Assembly: GCF_018613415.1 (NCBI RefSeq)
Contig: NZ_JAGGQG010000019.1
Coordinates: 55,127 to 119,126, forward strand
Length of the DNA stretch: 64,000 bases
Source of the DNA: Bacillus sp. ISL-18
GTDB taxonomy: Bacteria > Bacillota > Bacilli > Bacillales > Cytobacillaceae
Direction: 5' to 3'
Below the pieces are notes generated by a model. It ran no database searches. It was not told the DNA's origin and worked only from the letters and a program-made list of their open reading frames with translations. Within the stretch, counting starts at the first letter, position 1; every line of letters begins with the position of its first letter. A program made the translations under genes and the position numbers. Positions 45,082-53,704 of the stretch are shown piece after piece.

Positions 45082-45249
45082 TATCCCCACCCCTTCCATA
45101 TCTTTTTCTACTACTATATGCTGACGAAATGGAAAGGTTGTCCACGGTTATCACGTGTTTCGTGCAATATGTCTAAATATTGGTCTTTTTAGTTGAGAAA
45201 TTCTATAATAAAGAAATCGAAAATTCCTTTTTGAAAGTTAGGAGATAAA

Positions 45250-47352
45250 ATGGAAAAATTACAGCCCCTTTGGGGAATGATGGTCCGTTTCTGGAGAAAG
45301 ACACATCTTACCCAAATTTTATTATTACTGCTTCTAGTTGTCTTCTTAATTACGATTGCCTATTTTGGCTGGCTGGCATCGCGGGCAAACGTTGATCAAT
45401 TAAAACAAGGCTTAAGCCAGCCAACGGTTATCTATGATAAAGATGGCGAAGTGGCCAGCAATGTGGCAACCAATCGAACGAAGGGTATTACGATTAGTGA
45501 AGTACCCAAATATGTCCCTAACGCGGTGGTGGCGATTGAGGATGAACGCTTCTATGAGCATGGCGGCTTTGATATAAAAGGAATCGCCCGTGCCCTTTTC
45601 GGGAACATATTTGCTGGAAGGGTTACCGCCGGCGGCAGTACCTTAACCCAGCAGCTAGCAAAAAATGCCCTGCTTTCCCCTGAAAGGACCTATAAACGAA
45701 AGGCAGAAGAACTGTTTTTAGCTGTAAAAATCGAAAAGGTTTATACGAAAGATGAAATTCTACAAATGTATTTAAATCAGGTTTATTTTGGCGGCGGTGC
45801 TTGGGGGATCAGCAATGCCTCGAAAAAATATTTCAATAAAGATATTAAGGATGTGACTATCAGCGAAGCAGCGATGATGGCAGGCCTCTTACACTCGCCG
45901 AACTATCTTAATCCTTATAATAACTATGATTTAGCGATGAAGCGCCGAAATGTTGTCTTAGCAAAGATGAAAGAACAAGGCATGATTACGGCCGCTCAGT
46001 ACAATACAGCAAAGAATGAAAAGATTAAGCTGCACGATGGCGGCGGCAGCACGATAGAACGGAAATACCCATATTATGTCGATGCTGTTTTAAATGAGGC
46101 CATCTCTAAATACGGGTTAACCCAGGATGAAATTCTAACAAGAGGCTATCGGATTTATACGGAGATGGATCAAAATCTGCAAGCTGGACTTGAAAATGTT
46201 TATAGCAAAAATTATCTGTTCCCCAGCGGAATGGGCGGGAAATTGGTCCAGAGTGGTTCGGTTCTAATGGATCCTGCCTCTGGCGGTGTGCGCGCCCTCG
46301 TCGGCGGCCGCGGTGAGCACGTTTTCCGTGGTTTTAACAGGGCCACCCAATTACAAGCTCAGCCAGGGTCCTCCATTAAGCCTTTGGCAGTCTATACTCC
46401 TGCCTTAGAAAATGGCTATCAATATTCTTCCGAGCTTGAGGACAAACCAATCACATTTGGAAACTATAAACCAGAGAATTTTTCCAAGACATTCTCTGGC
46501 GAAGTTCCCATGTACAAGGCCCTGGAGGAATCATTAAATGTTCCCGCCGTGTGGCTATTAAATAAAATTGGCTTGAACAAGGGCTTGGATTCCTTAAAGC
46601 GGTTTGGTATTCCTGTAGAAAAAGAAGACGAAAATCTTGCGGTTGCATTGGGAGGTATGAGTAAAGGTGTATCTCCGCTGCAAATGGCCAATGCCTTTTC
46701 AGTGTTTGCTAATGAGGGCAAGCGGGAGGACAGTCACTTAATTACGAAAATTGTCGGTCCGACAGGAAATGTGATCGCCGAGCGCCAGGAAAAGACTACT
46801 AAAGTAACCACTAAAAAGGTTGCAAATGACATGACTTCGATGTTATTGAATGTAGTTGAGACGGGGACGGGAAGAAAAGCCCATATCCAAGGTGTCCAGA
46901 TTGCCGGTAAGACAGGCTCGACCCAGCTGCCTTTCAACGGGGTAAACGGGACGAAGGATCAGTGGATGGTGGGATATACACCGAACCTTGTCGGGGCAAT
47001 TTGGATTGGCTATGATCAAACGGACAGACAGCACTATCTGCCAAGTGCAAGTTCATCCAATGTCGTACCGATCTTTAAAGAGATTATGCGGGAATCTATC
47101 ACCCATCTCCCACATGAGAGTTTTGAAGTGAGCTCGATCAATGACCAGCTGGCAGGTGAATCGGCAGTTAAAAAGAGCATCAATGATCAAGCGAAGGCCA
47201 TTGGGGCAGAATTGAATGATAATGCAAAGAAAATTGGCTCAACCATAAAAGAGCATGCACCTGAGTTGAAAAATGGTCTTCAAAAGGCCTTATATACGAT
47301 TGGGGAAGGGATCAATGCCTTAATCGATAAAGCAAAAGGGCTCAGTAAATAA
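45250..47352 (+). CDS. Class A penicillin-binding protein (transglycosylase/transpeptidase)
   Basis: 700 residues. One N-terminal membrane helix (about 22-43), GT51 transglycosylase with catalytic Glu97 in EDERFYEHGG and GGSTLTQQLAKN, then transpeptidase with SSIK (nucleophile Ser374), SLN near 449 and AGKTGST near 562. An extra Lys/Asn-rich C-terminal segment (about 640-700) is amphipathic, with repeats of the INDQAKAIGAELND type. Size and layout resemble PbpG/PBP2d of B. subtilis, which is made in spores; a sporulation role is only suggested. A -10 TATAAT lies just upstream. Confidence 0.93.
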   Translation: MEKLQPLWGMMVRFWRKTHLTQILLLLLLVVFLITIAYFGWLASRANVDQLKQGLSQPTVIYDKDGEVASNVATNRTKGITISEVPKYVPNAVVAIEDERFYEHGGFDIKGIARALFGNIFAGRVTAGGSTLTQQLAKNALLSPERTYKRKAEELFLAVKIEKVYTKDEILQMYLNQVYFGGGAWGISNASKKYFNKDIKDVTISEAAMMAGLLHSPNYLNPYNNYDLAMKRRNVVLAKMKEQGMITAAQYNTAKNEKIKLHDGGGSTIERKYPYYVDAVLNEAISKYGLTQDEILTRGYRIYTEMDQNLQAGLENVYSKNYLFPSGMGGKLVQSGSVLMDPASGGVRALVGGRGEHVFRGFNRATQLQAQPGSSIKPLAVYTPALENGYQYSSELEDKPITFGNYKPENFSKTFSGEVPMYKALEESLNVPAVWLLNKIGLNKGLDSLKRFGIPVEKEDENLAVALGGMSKGVSPLQMANAFSVFANEGKREDSHLITKIVGPTGNVIAERQEKTTKVTTKKVANDMTSMLLNVVETGTGRKAHIQGVQIAGKTGSTQLPFNGVNGTKDQWMVGYTPNLVGAIWIGYDQTDRQHYLPSASSSNVVPIFKEIMRESITHLPHESFEVSSINDQLAGESAVKKSINDQAKAIGAELNDNAKKIGSTIKEHAPELKNGLQKALYTIGEGINALIDKAKGLSK

Positions 47353-47354
47353 CG

Positions 47355-47384
47355 AAAAAACTCCAGCAAAAACTGGAGTTTTTT
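47355..47384. terminator. Bidirectional terminator after the PBP gene
   Basis: AAAAAACTCCAG / CTGGAGTTTTTT, a 12-bp stem, six-base loop and T run; also ends the minus-strand B12 operon. Confidence 0.9.
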
Positions 47385-48077
47385 TTATTCTAGTAATCCA
47401 TACTTCCGTTTAAAACGACTTAATATCTTCACCCAGATCCCGCCAAACACGACTAAAAAAAAGACATTGGAGATGGCATGAAAGGTATCAAAGATGGCAC
47501 TACCTGCCATATACACAACAAACGCTTTCCAGGACTGCGCACCGCTGGACTGAATCAATGCAATAAATCCCCACAAATTCATTATCCAGCCAAACAGGTA
47601 ACCCCAGATCACACCAAAGAGGATCTGCCCCCATCTTCTTTTCATGAACGCAGTATTTCTTAACAGACCAGCTGTTAGACCCACTAAGCCCCATGAGACC
47701 ATCTGCCATGGCGTCCATGGCCCCTGCCCCATAATCATATTCGAAGCGAGTGCAGCTACAGCCCCAATGACAAAACCGCTTTCCGCGCCAAACACATACC
47801 CAGACATGATAATGACGAAGGTCGTGGGCTGAACACTTGGCAGACTAGCGAATGGAATCCTCCCTACCGCTGCAATCGCAGCAAGGACTGCTAACAGCAC
47901 CAACTCCCGTGGTTCTACCTTTTTTGTCTCAAAACGAACTAGAAAAAGAATTATCGCTACTATAACTAAGCCAAAGCTTAACCATAAATAGGAAGCTTCC
48001 CAGATATAATTTAGTCCTAATAACACAAACATCATGATAAAAAGGAAGCCGCTAATTAAGGCCCTATTTTTACGCAT
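47385..48077 (-). CDS. ECF transporter S component (probable cobalamin-specific)
   Basis: 230 residues, about six to seven membrane helices. The substrate-binding ECF-S part starts at about residue 55 (EPRELVLLAVLAAIAAVGRIPFASLP), with the VFGAESGFVIGAVAALASNMIMGQGPWTPWQM segment typical of the group. It is the last gene of the operon and starts within the stop of the ATPase gene (TAATG overlap). Its place under a B12 riboswitch, with DUF4430 proteins, suggests cobalamin (CbrT-like) rather than thiamin. Substrate is inferred from regulation. Confidence 0.85.
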   Translation of the reverse strand: MRKNRALISGFLFIMMFVLLGLNYIWEASYLWLSFGLVIVAIILFLVRFETKKVEPRELVLLAVLAAIAAVGRIPFASLPSVQPTTFVIIMSGYVFGAESGFVIGAVAALASNMIMGQGPWTPWQMVSWGLVGLTAGLLRNTAFMKRRWGQILFGVIWGYLFGWIMNLWGFIALIQSSGAQSWKAFVVYMAGSAIFDTFHAISNVFFLVVFGGIWVKILSRFKRKYGLLE

Positions 48078-49699
48078 TACTGCGTGACCCCCTTAAGAGT
48101 CATTGGAATTTCCTTCTCAGACAGCCCGCGAAATACCCTTTGGATCATCGTCGTATAAAAGAAGTTACCTTTGAAAAACTTCTCCGGTACATCTTCAGAA
48201 GTGATCTTTCCTTGAAACATCATACCGCATTTTGTCGTATACTGTGCTGCAAACTCAACATCATGAGTGGACATCAGGATTGTCATTCCGGTTGCATGAA
48301 GAGACAAAAGGATTTTTGCCAAATTCTTTTTTGAAATCGGGTCCAATCCTTTGGTCGGTTCGTCCAATAAAAGAACCTCAGGCTTCCTGACTAGAATACA
48401 TGCCAAGGCAGCCTTTTGTAGTTCTCCGCCGCTAAGATCATAGGGATGACTTGACAGCAAATGGGCAATCCCTAATTGGTCGAACAACTGTTGTGCATCG
48501 GTAGCTTTTGATGCGTCCCACTGTGTTAACGTCATCTGGAGCTCTTTTTCAACGGTGTCCTGCATGAAATAAAGTTTAGGATTTTGCGGTAAATAGCCAA
48601 TCTTCGCCGCAATTTCGACCCGTTTATATTTTTTCAAAGGTTTCTCATCAAAAAATACAGTGCCGTTATCAGGTTTTAACAAGCCTGCCATCAACTTTAG
48701 CAAGGTAGATTTCCCTGAACCATTTCCTCCCAGCAGGGCATAAAACTCGCCATGTCTTACGCTCAGGTTAAGTTCATCTAAAATATAGTCCCCTTTTTTT
48801 TCATAATGAAAGGAAATATTTTTTAGCTTGATCCGTTCTGTCGGTTTGGGAGAGACCCTAAAGGCTCTTGATATATTAGGCACTACCTTTTGTTTTTGCA
48901 CCCAGTCCCTGCCCTCTTTTACGGTTAACGGGAGACTGCCTTGCCCGTCCATACTTAAAAATAGGGCAGGAATCTTCGGAATATAAGCCTTATACTCTGT
49001 ATTCCACAGCTCATGAAGGACACGTCTTGGCTCCCCTGAAATTTTCACTTGACCGTTTTCCATCATGACGATTTTGTCGGACAGGGTAAAAACTTCTTCA
49101 AGCCTGTGCTCCGCCATAATAATGGTCATTCCAAATTCCTCGTTCAATCTTTTAAGTAAATCGATAAATTCCCTTGCACTGACAGGATCAAGCTGGGCAG
49201 TAGGTTCATCCAATAGTAAAATACTTGGTTGCATTAATAAGACAGAAGCTACGTTTATTTGCTGCTTTTTCCCTCCGGAAAGCTCTTGTGATTTTCGATT
49301 CAGCAAGGATTCCGCCCCGAAAAAATGAACCATTTCCGCCACTCGGTTTCTCATTTCGTTTGGATCTAGGCCGATATTTTCCAAACCAAAGACAATTTCA
49401 TGTAAAACATCATCCGCAACTAACTGGTTTTCCGGATCTTGAAACACAAAACCAACATCCTGGCTTAGCCCTGATGTCTCTGAGACAGCCTGACCATTAA
49501 TGGAAATCCTCCCGGACAGCGTACCATGCGGCTGGATTTCTTTTTTTAATAACCGTAACAGCGTGCTTTTTCCAGAACCTGATGCCCCAAAAAGGACAAC
49601 AAATTGCCCCTTATCGATGTTTAGAGAAAGATTCCGAATGGCAGGTTCCTTACTGTCTGGATAGGTAAAACTGACATCTGTTAATTCGATAAGCGCCAT
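48077..49699 (-). CDS. ECF transporter fused ATPase (EcfA-A')
   Basis: 540 residues with two complete ABC ATPases in one chain. First half: GASGSGKSTLL near 35, LSGGKKQQ near 140, LLLDEPTAQLDP near 162. Second half: GGNGSGKSTLL near 326, LSGGELQKAAL near 422, LLLDEPTKGLDP near 446. It overlaps the T gene by 19 bases. Energises uptake through the T and S components. The fused form resembles YkoD-type units. Confidence 0.93.
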   Translation of the reverse strand: MALIELTDVSFTYPDSKEPAIRNLSLNIDKGQFVVLFGASGSGKSTLLRLLKKEIQPHGTLSGRISINGQAVSETSGLSQDVGFVFQDPENQLVADDVLHEIVFGLENIGLDPNEMRNRVAEMVHFFGAESLLNRKSQELSGGKKQQINVASVLLMQPSILLLDEPTAQLDPVSAREFIDLLKRLNEEFGMTIIMAEHRLEEVFTLSDKIVMMENGQVKISGEPRRVLHELWNTEYKAYIPKIPALFLSMDGQGSLPLTVKEGRDWVQKQKVVPNISRAFRVSPKPTERIKLKNISFHYEKKGDYILDELNLSVRHGEFYALLGGNGSGKSTLLKLMAGLLKPDNGTVFFDEKPLKKYKRVEIAAKIGYLPQNPKLYFMQDTVEKELQMTLTQWDASKATDAQQLFDQLGIAHLLSSHPYDLSGGELQKAALACILVRKPEVLLLDEPTKGLDPISKKNLAKILLSLHATGMTILMSTHDVEFAAQYTTKCGMMFQGKITSEDVPEKFFKGNFFYTTMIQRVFRGLSEKEIPMTLKGVTQ

Positions 49700-50559
49700 C
49701 GGAACATTCCACCTGTCTCAACTAATAATGGGAAACTTAAAAATAATGTGTAAGAAATGAGTACTGCTGTATCCATCAACGAAAGATGCCAAGTTTCCAT
49801 CAGGGGGTAGATTGTAAGAAAACCATATCCTGAAACTCGTTCAACTAAGATAAAGGAAAGCAGACCAAGTAGATAGATTATTGCAATCCCATCTGCTTGG
49901 TTCATTTTAAAATATTCATAGGAGGAACGTGGTCCGCGCCCGTAACCCCGCGCTTTCATTGAGTCAGCAGTCTGAATTGCTTCTTCTAACGAAAAGGTTA
50001 ATAACGTTTGAACATAGAGCATACCAAGCTTGGCTCTCTCCCTCCAGCTGCCATGCGTTACTGAGAGACCTTTACTTCTTTGAACCACCGCAATCTCTTC
50101 CAGCCTTCTTCTCATTAACGGAATAAATCTTAGAGTTAACATGAGAAGGACAGCAAATTGCGGTAAAATTTTGGCAAATAAATATAAAAGTTTGTTCGGT
50201 GTCATGATGACATTATAGGACACGAATATGGCGAGTATCCCAATAATCGAGAGGGCGTTCATTCCACCATAGACAACCGCTTCAACCGTGACACGGTGTT
50301 GATTGATTTCAACTATCAAATGCCGCCCCCGCTCATTGAACAGAGGATTCATCATCACCATAAGCACGAAGGTGGTAAGAATGAAGAACGACCAGCGCCG
50401 TAATCCGTTTAGGCGATCATGGAGGATATTAATCAAAAAAACAACTGCAATCGAGATGACTAAAAAAAGGGGATGCAGCATTAATATAACCAAGGAAACC
50501 GCCCCAGCATAAAAAAGAAAAGGTACCAACGGATGAAAGCGATCAAACCGTAGTCTCAT
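49681..50559 (-). CDS. ECF transporter T component
   Basis: 292 residues, membrane protein with about five or six helices. Coupling motifs in the cytoplasmic helices: SLEEAIQTADSMKARGYGRGPRSSY near 196-220 contains the ARG signature, and an earlier one lies in RRRLEEIAVVQRSKGLS near 153. ATG 50559 is preceded by AGGAAGAA. The gene follows the lipoprotein gene by 21 bases. Confidence 0.93.
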   Translation of the reverse strand: MRLRFDRFHPLVPFLFYAGAVSLVILMLHPLFLVISIAVVFLINILHDRLNGLRRWSFFILTTFVLMVMMNPLFNERGRHLIVEINQHRVTVEAVVYGGMNALSIIGILAIFVSYNVIMTPNKLLYLFAKILPQFAVLLMLTLRFIPLMRRRLEEIAVVQRSKGLSVTHGSWRERAKLGMLYVQTLLTFSLEEAIQTADSMKARGYGRGPRSSYEYFKMNQADGIAIIYLLGLLSFILVERVSGYGFLTIYPLMETWHLSLMDTAVLISYTLFLSFPLLVETGGMFRWRLSN

Positions 50560-50580
50560 CGCTTGTTCTTCCTAAAGGTA

Positions 50581-51381
50581 TTATTCGGTATAGTAGCATT
50601 CAATCCGATCACCAGCTTTTACTTTTATGACTCCGATACTCTTGGTGATACTAGCACCATTTAACTTAAAAACCCAACCGCTTTTTGCTCCATAATCAAA
50701 TTCATATATGTTATTAATACCCTCTATATAAGCTGTTGCACCGCTGCCGCTGGAATCTATATCAATATTTGTTCGTTTTAAAACGTCAAAAATTGTATTA
50801 CCATCATTTATTTTTACCTTAGTAGGAGCAAGAATGGTCCCTTTGTCTTTTGGTCCAACAATTGATAACGTAACTGTCGTCACCGGTTTTGGTGCGGGTA
50901 CTGCCGGCTTCACTACTGGAGCGGTAGTGGTTGTCTGGGGTGTAGTTGTTGTTTTTGCTGCTGTGCTGGTTGTTGCCTTTGCAGCTGGAGTAGTCGTAGT
51001 GCTTGCCGTTGTTCCAGCCGGCTTTGCTGTAGATGTTATACTTTTTTTACTAGTTGTAGCTGGAGTAGTTGGCTCAGCCTGAGCAGAACTTTTTTGAACC
51101 GGCTGTGCACTTTGTCGGCTTTCCGTTTGCGGAGCCGGTTTTGAAGCTGCCTGCTGTTTTTCCTCTTTTACTGCCGGAGCAGCTGAAGATTTCGTTTGGT
51201 CAACAGCATTCTGTTGCTTTGAGTCTTGCTCAGTTTTATTGTCTGCTTTTGCGGTTACTGCAACCGTTTTTGTTTCTTTCTGCGTTTCCTGGTTACTGGC
51301 GGTACTTGAACCGCATCCGGTTAAACTAAGGATGACTACTAAAAAGGCAAAAAGAACGGCAAAGTTAAACCTTCTTTTCAT
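50581..51381 (-). CDS. DUF4430 lipoprotein with long low-complexity tether
   Basis: 266 residues from ATG 51381 behind GGAGG. Lipobox SLTGC (Cys23), then about 150 residues of Thr/Ala/Lys/Gln/Pro-rich linker, then one DUF4430 (transcobalamin C-terminal-like) domain at about 178-266, ending GDRIECYYTE. The layout is a membrane-tethered ligand-binding head on a flexible stalk long enough to reach into the wall. It lies between the wall-anchored DUF4430 protein and the ECF transporter genes. It probably hands cobalamin to the S component (inference). No catalytic motif is seen. Confidence 0.85.
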   Translation of the reverse strand: MKRRFNFAVLFAFLVVILSLTGCGSSTASNQETQKETKTVAVTAKADNKTEQDSKQQNAVDQTKSSAAPAVKEEKQQAASKPAPQTESRQSAQPVQKSSAQAEPTTPATTSKKSITSTAKPAGTTASTTTTPAAKATTSTAAKTTTTPQTTTTAPVVKPAVPAPKPVTTVTLSIVGPKDKGTILAPTKVKINDGNTIFDVLKRTNIDIDSSGSGATAYIEGINNIYEFDYGAKSGWVFKLNGASITKSIGVIKVKAGDRIECYYTE

Positions 51382-51394
51382 TGTGTTACCTCCA

Positions 51395-51435
51395 ATCAAT
51401 CCCCTCTTACCATTCTAAGAGGGGATTATTGATTT
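51395..51435. terminator. Strong hairpin between the first two B12-operon genes
   Basis: AATCAATCCCCTCTTA and TAAGAGGGGATTATTGATT form a long stem with one bulge and a six-base loop, between the stop of the wall-anchored protein gene and the ribosome site of the lipoprotein gene. No T run follows on the minus strand, so read-through or RNA processing that sets different levels of the two messages is more likely than full termination. Confidence 0.6.
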
Positions 51436-53265
51436 TTATACGTTTTGTTTTCTTTGTTTGATATAAAAAATGCTACCCGCGATGATGAGTAAAAGTCCCA
51501 AAGCCAAAAGGTTATACATATTCGTCGCTGTATTTGGAAGTGCGTGTCCTGTCTGACTGTTGGTTTTCACAACGGTAGCTGTCGGAGCAGGCTGTTCCGT
51601 TTGCGGCGGAGTGACAACTGCCGGGGTCTCGACGGCTGGGTTATCCGCAGAAAGGGTCAGATGGAATAAAGAACCTTTTCCATCTGTAAACAGTTTATAA
51701 GCAACTAATGCTTGAACCGCTTGTGAGGTTGTAAAAGGATCACTCACATCTCCGCCCTGCCAGTCAAAACCGCCATCTTTATTTTGGAATGAGAGCATAT
51801 ATTGTACAAGCCCGTTATTGTCTTTCGAAAAAGCACCGCTATTGGCATCCATACCTAGTGCCGATAATGCGATAATCACTTGGGCAGCTGTTGAACTATT
51901 ATCAATTTTGGATGCTTCGTACTGAGTAGACAGGTACTTGACGGCTGCCTCAACCTTGTCCTTCACATCAGCCTGGTTCTTGAATGGTGCTAGAGCAGTT
52001 ACAATCATTGCTGTTGTATCAATATCACTTGTTGAACTTTCGTCCCATGCCCAGCCGCCATCACTGTTTTGTCTATCTGTTAAATAACTGATTAGTTTTT
52101 CTTTTGTCCATAGGGCCGAATTCGGTATTGTGAAATCCGCGCTGTCTAAGGCAACTAATGCATAGGCAACCCCATTTAAGCCTTGTTTTGTCACATTTCC
52201 ATTATAGATTGCTTCGATTAGATTATATCCTTCTACATTGGTAGGATTACCACCCGCAGCTAAAATCCCTAATGCATATCGTTCGGTATCGGTAATTCTT
52301 GAAAACTTTCCTTGTTTTTCTTTCACTATTGCCTTTACTCCAGCAAGATAGTCCTTCGGAATGGCTTTTCCCGCTTGCTTTAAGGCAATGACCTGCCATT
52401 CGCCCACTTCGTTTTTCAGCACATAAGCACTCGTAGAGTTTACAGCTGTTTGTAAATCTTGAGCTGAAATAGTTCCAGTGGTTGGGGTGGCCGGTGTTTC
52501 CGGTGTTGCTGGTGTTGTTGGTGTTGTTGTTTCTCCATTACCTCCATCTCCTGGAGCAGGTGTATAGGATTCAAGTTGAAAACTGATTTGGTTTCCATTC
52601 TGAAGCTGGTAACTTTCTGCACCAACAGGAGCCATTTTTCCATCCACATAGAATCCCCAGAAGTTAGATCCTTCGGCTTTAATACCTTTTATTGTGGTTA
52701 TCATCTTTCCATACTGTGTTTCCTCAGACCCAACCTGATCATTTCCTAACGCTACTTGTAATAACTGAAAAGCATTAGGATTCCCAATCACTTCTATATC
52801 TGTAAGATATGGACTTGAAATGACTTTTTTATTTCCATCGACCACTTGAAGAGATACTGTTTTGGCATCCGGGTTTGAATAATTAGTTAACCTAAATGTT
52901 ATTTTATCACCATTTTGAACTAGATAAGAATCCGGTCCAACCTGAGCAGAAATACCATTAATAAAAAAGGCCCAAAATTGTTTATCCCCTGCTTTTACTC
53001 CATTAATTCCAGTTAGCATCGGTCCAAAACTGCTATCTGTGTATTCAAGATTTTCTTTACCAACCGCATCAATCAGTGCCTCAGCAGCTGTTTCTTTCTC
53101 CCTATATTGGAGTGTTTTTTCTGGCACTACAGCTTTCGAGTCCAGCCCCAATACTGTTACACTTCCTTGGTTTCCCTCTGCCGCTAGTACTGATGTTTGG
53201 AAGCCGCTTGTCAGTACCATCATGACTAACAGCAAAGCCATCCATAGATTCTTTCTTTTTAACAT
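51436..53265 (-). CDS. Wall-anchored intrinsic-factor-like protein (2x DUF4430 + alpha/alpha barrel + LPNTA)
   Basis: 609 residues from ATG 53265. Signal peptide to about residue 29 (SVLAAEG). DUF4430 domain 1 about 33-130 and domain 2 about 137-234, each with an FWAFFINGISAQVG / FWGFYVDGKMAPVG core. Thr/Pro linker 235-266. A terpenoid-cyclase-like alpha/alpha-barrel spans 267-540 with QNSDGGWAWDESS and QNKDGGFDWQGGD repeats. Pro-rich spacer, sortase signal LPNTA at 576-580, membrane helix and basic tail. The cyclase DxDD acid motif is degenerate (SDIDTTA), so enzymatic cyclisation is unlikely. Animal intrinsic factor and transcobalamin combine the same two folds in the order barrel then DUF4430. 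First gene after the B12 riboswitch. Likely extracellular B12 catcher (inference). Confidence 0.88.
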   Translation of the reverse strand: MLKRKNLWMALLLVMMVLTSGFQTSVLAAEGNQGSVTVLGLDSKAVVPEKTLQYREKETAAEALIDAVGKENLEYTDSSFGPMLTGINGVKAGDKQFWAFFINGISAQVGPDSYLVQNGDKITFRLTNYSNPDAKTVSLQVVDGNKKVISSPYLTDIEVIGNPNAFQLLQVALGNDQVGSEETQYGKMITTIKGIKAEGSNFWGFYVDGKMAPVGAESYQLQNGNQISFQLESYTPAPGDGGNGETTTPTTPATPETPATPTTGTISAQDLQTAVNSTSAYVLKNEVGEWQVIALKQAGKAIPKDYLAGVKAIVKEKQGKFSRITDTERYALGILAAGGNPTNVEGYNLIEAIYNGNVTKQGLNGVAYALVALDSADFTIPNSALWTKEKLISYLTDRQNSDGGWAWDESSTSDIDTTAMIVTALAPFKNQADVKDKVEAAVKYLSTQYEASKIDNSSTAAQVIIALSALGMDANSGAFSKDNNGLVQYMLSFQNKDGGFDWQGGDVSDPFTTSQAVQALVAYKLFTDGKGSLFHLTLSADNPAVETPAVVTPPQTEQPAPTATVVKTNSQTGHALPNTATNMYNLLALGLLLIIAGSIFYIKQRKQNV

Positions 53266-53306
53266 TCTACTTGCATCCCTTTCACTAGAAAATAGACATA
53301 AAAAAA

Positions 53307-53324
53307 TCCCCCTATATAGGAGGA
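53307..53324 (-). terminator. Riboswitch-controlled terminator
   Basis: On the minus strand TCCTCC-TATATA-GGGGGA forms a six-pair stem (one U-G) directly followed by seven T. The alternative pairing of TAACACTCCTCC (53330-53319) with the upstream AGGAGAGTGTTA (53380-53369) would break it. This gives an antiterminator/terminator switch behind the B12 aptamer. Confidence 0.75.
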
Positions 53325-53382
53325 GTGTTATGTACGTTAAGCTAGAAACCACAGTACGTTTCTATTCTTAACACTCTCCTAT

Positions 53383-53570
53383 CCGCGCAGGCTGTTGGTG
53401 TCGAAAACAGGCAGGTTTCCTGGCTCATGATCATCACTTCCTGCGTCTTCCCATCTTTCGACAGTGACATCTGCAGGCTGCTCCCATTTACAGTGGCGGG
53501 ACCGCGTTGGCTTTAAACCAACTTCCCTATTAAGCTTAGAGTCTAGTAAAGACTTAAGCACCTATTTTAC
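53383..53570 (-). promoter_or_regulatory. Cobalamin (B12) riboswitch
   Basis: The minus strand contains the conserved parts in order: GGTGC, AATAGGGAAG, the paired GTTGGT/GCCAAC, CGGTCCCGCCACTGT, GGGAGC, GATGTCACTG, GGGAAG, and the B12 box GAGCCAGGAAACCTGCC, followed by CAGCCTGCGCGG. It lies upstream of the wall-anchored DUF4430 gene and controls the five-gene uptake operon by transcription termination (terminator at 53307). B12 binding is expected to switch the operon off. Confidence 0.95.
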
Positions 53571-53595
53571 CGTGCTATTTTTTTATGATAGGACT

Positions 53596-53601
53596 ATTAT
53601 A
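53596..53601 (-). promoter_or_regulatory. -10 element of the B12 operon promoter
   Basis: TATAAT on the minus strand about 25-30 bases before the riboswitch; a weak -35-like TATACA lies 18 bases upstream. Predicted start near 53588. Confidence 0.5.
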
Positions 53602-53655
53602 TCGACATATGGCTTCCTTTGTATACACCTATCTTAAAATCATTAATAGTTTAAA

Positions 53656-53687
53656 ATAAGAACAGGCCTTATTCAGCCTGTTCTTAT
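53656..53687 (-). terminator. Terminator after ribH
   Basis: ATAAGAACAGGC / GCCTGTTCTTAT, 12-bp perfect stem with an eight-base loop, 17 bases past the ribH stop and followed by T-rich sequence. Confidence 0.88.
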
Positions 53688-53704
53688 CCTTTACTGCCCG
53701 AGCA

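Noticed and set aside
47385..50559. Thiamin-precursor (YkoEDC-type) transporter
   Set aside because: The fused ATPase is similar in layout, but the riboswitch is a cobalamin type and no thiamin riboswitch or YkoF-like gene is present.
50834..51082. Val/Gly-rich plus-strand frame
   Set aside because: Antisense shadow of the low-complexity linker of the DUF4430 lipoprotein.
51436..53265. Squalene-hopene/terpene cyclase function
   Set aside because: Repeats resemble the fold, but the catalytic DxDD motif is incomplete (SDIDTTA), the protein is secreted and wall-anchored, and it lies under a B12 riboswitch.
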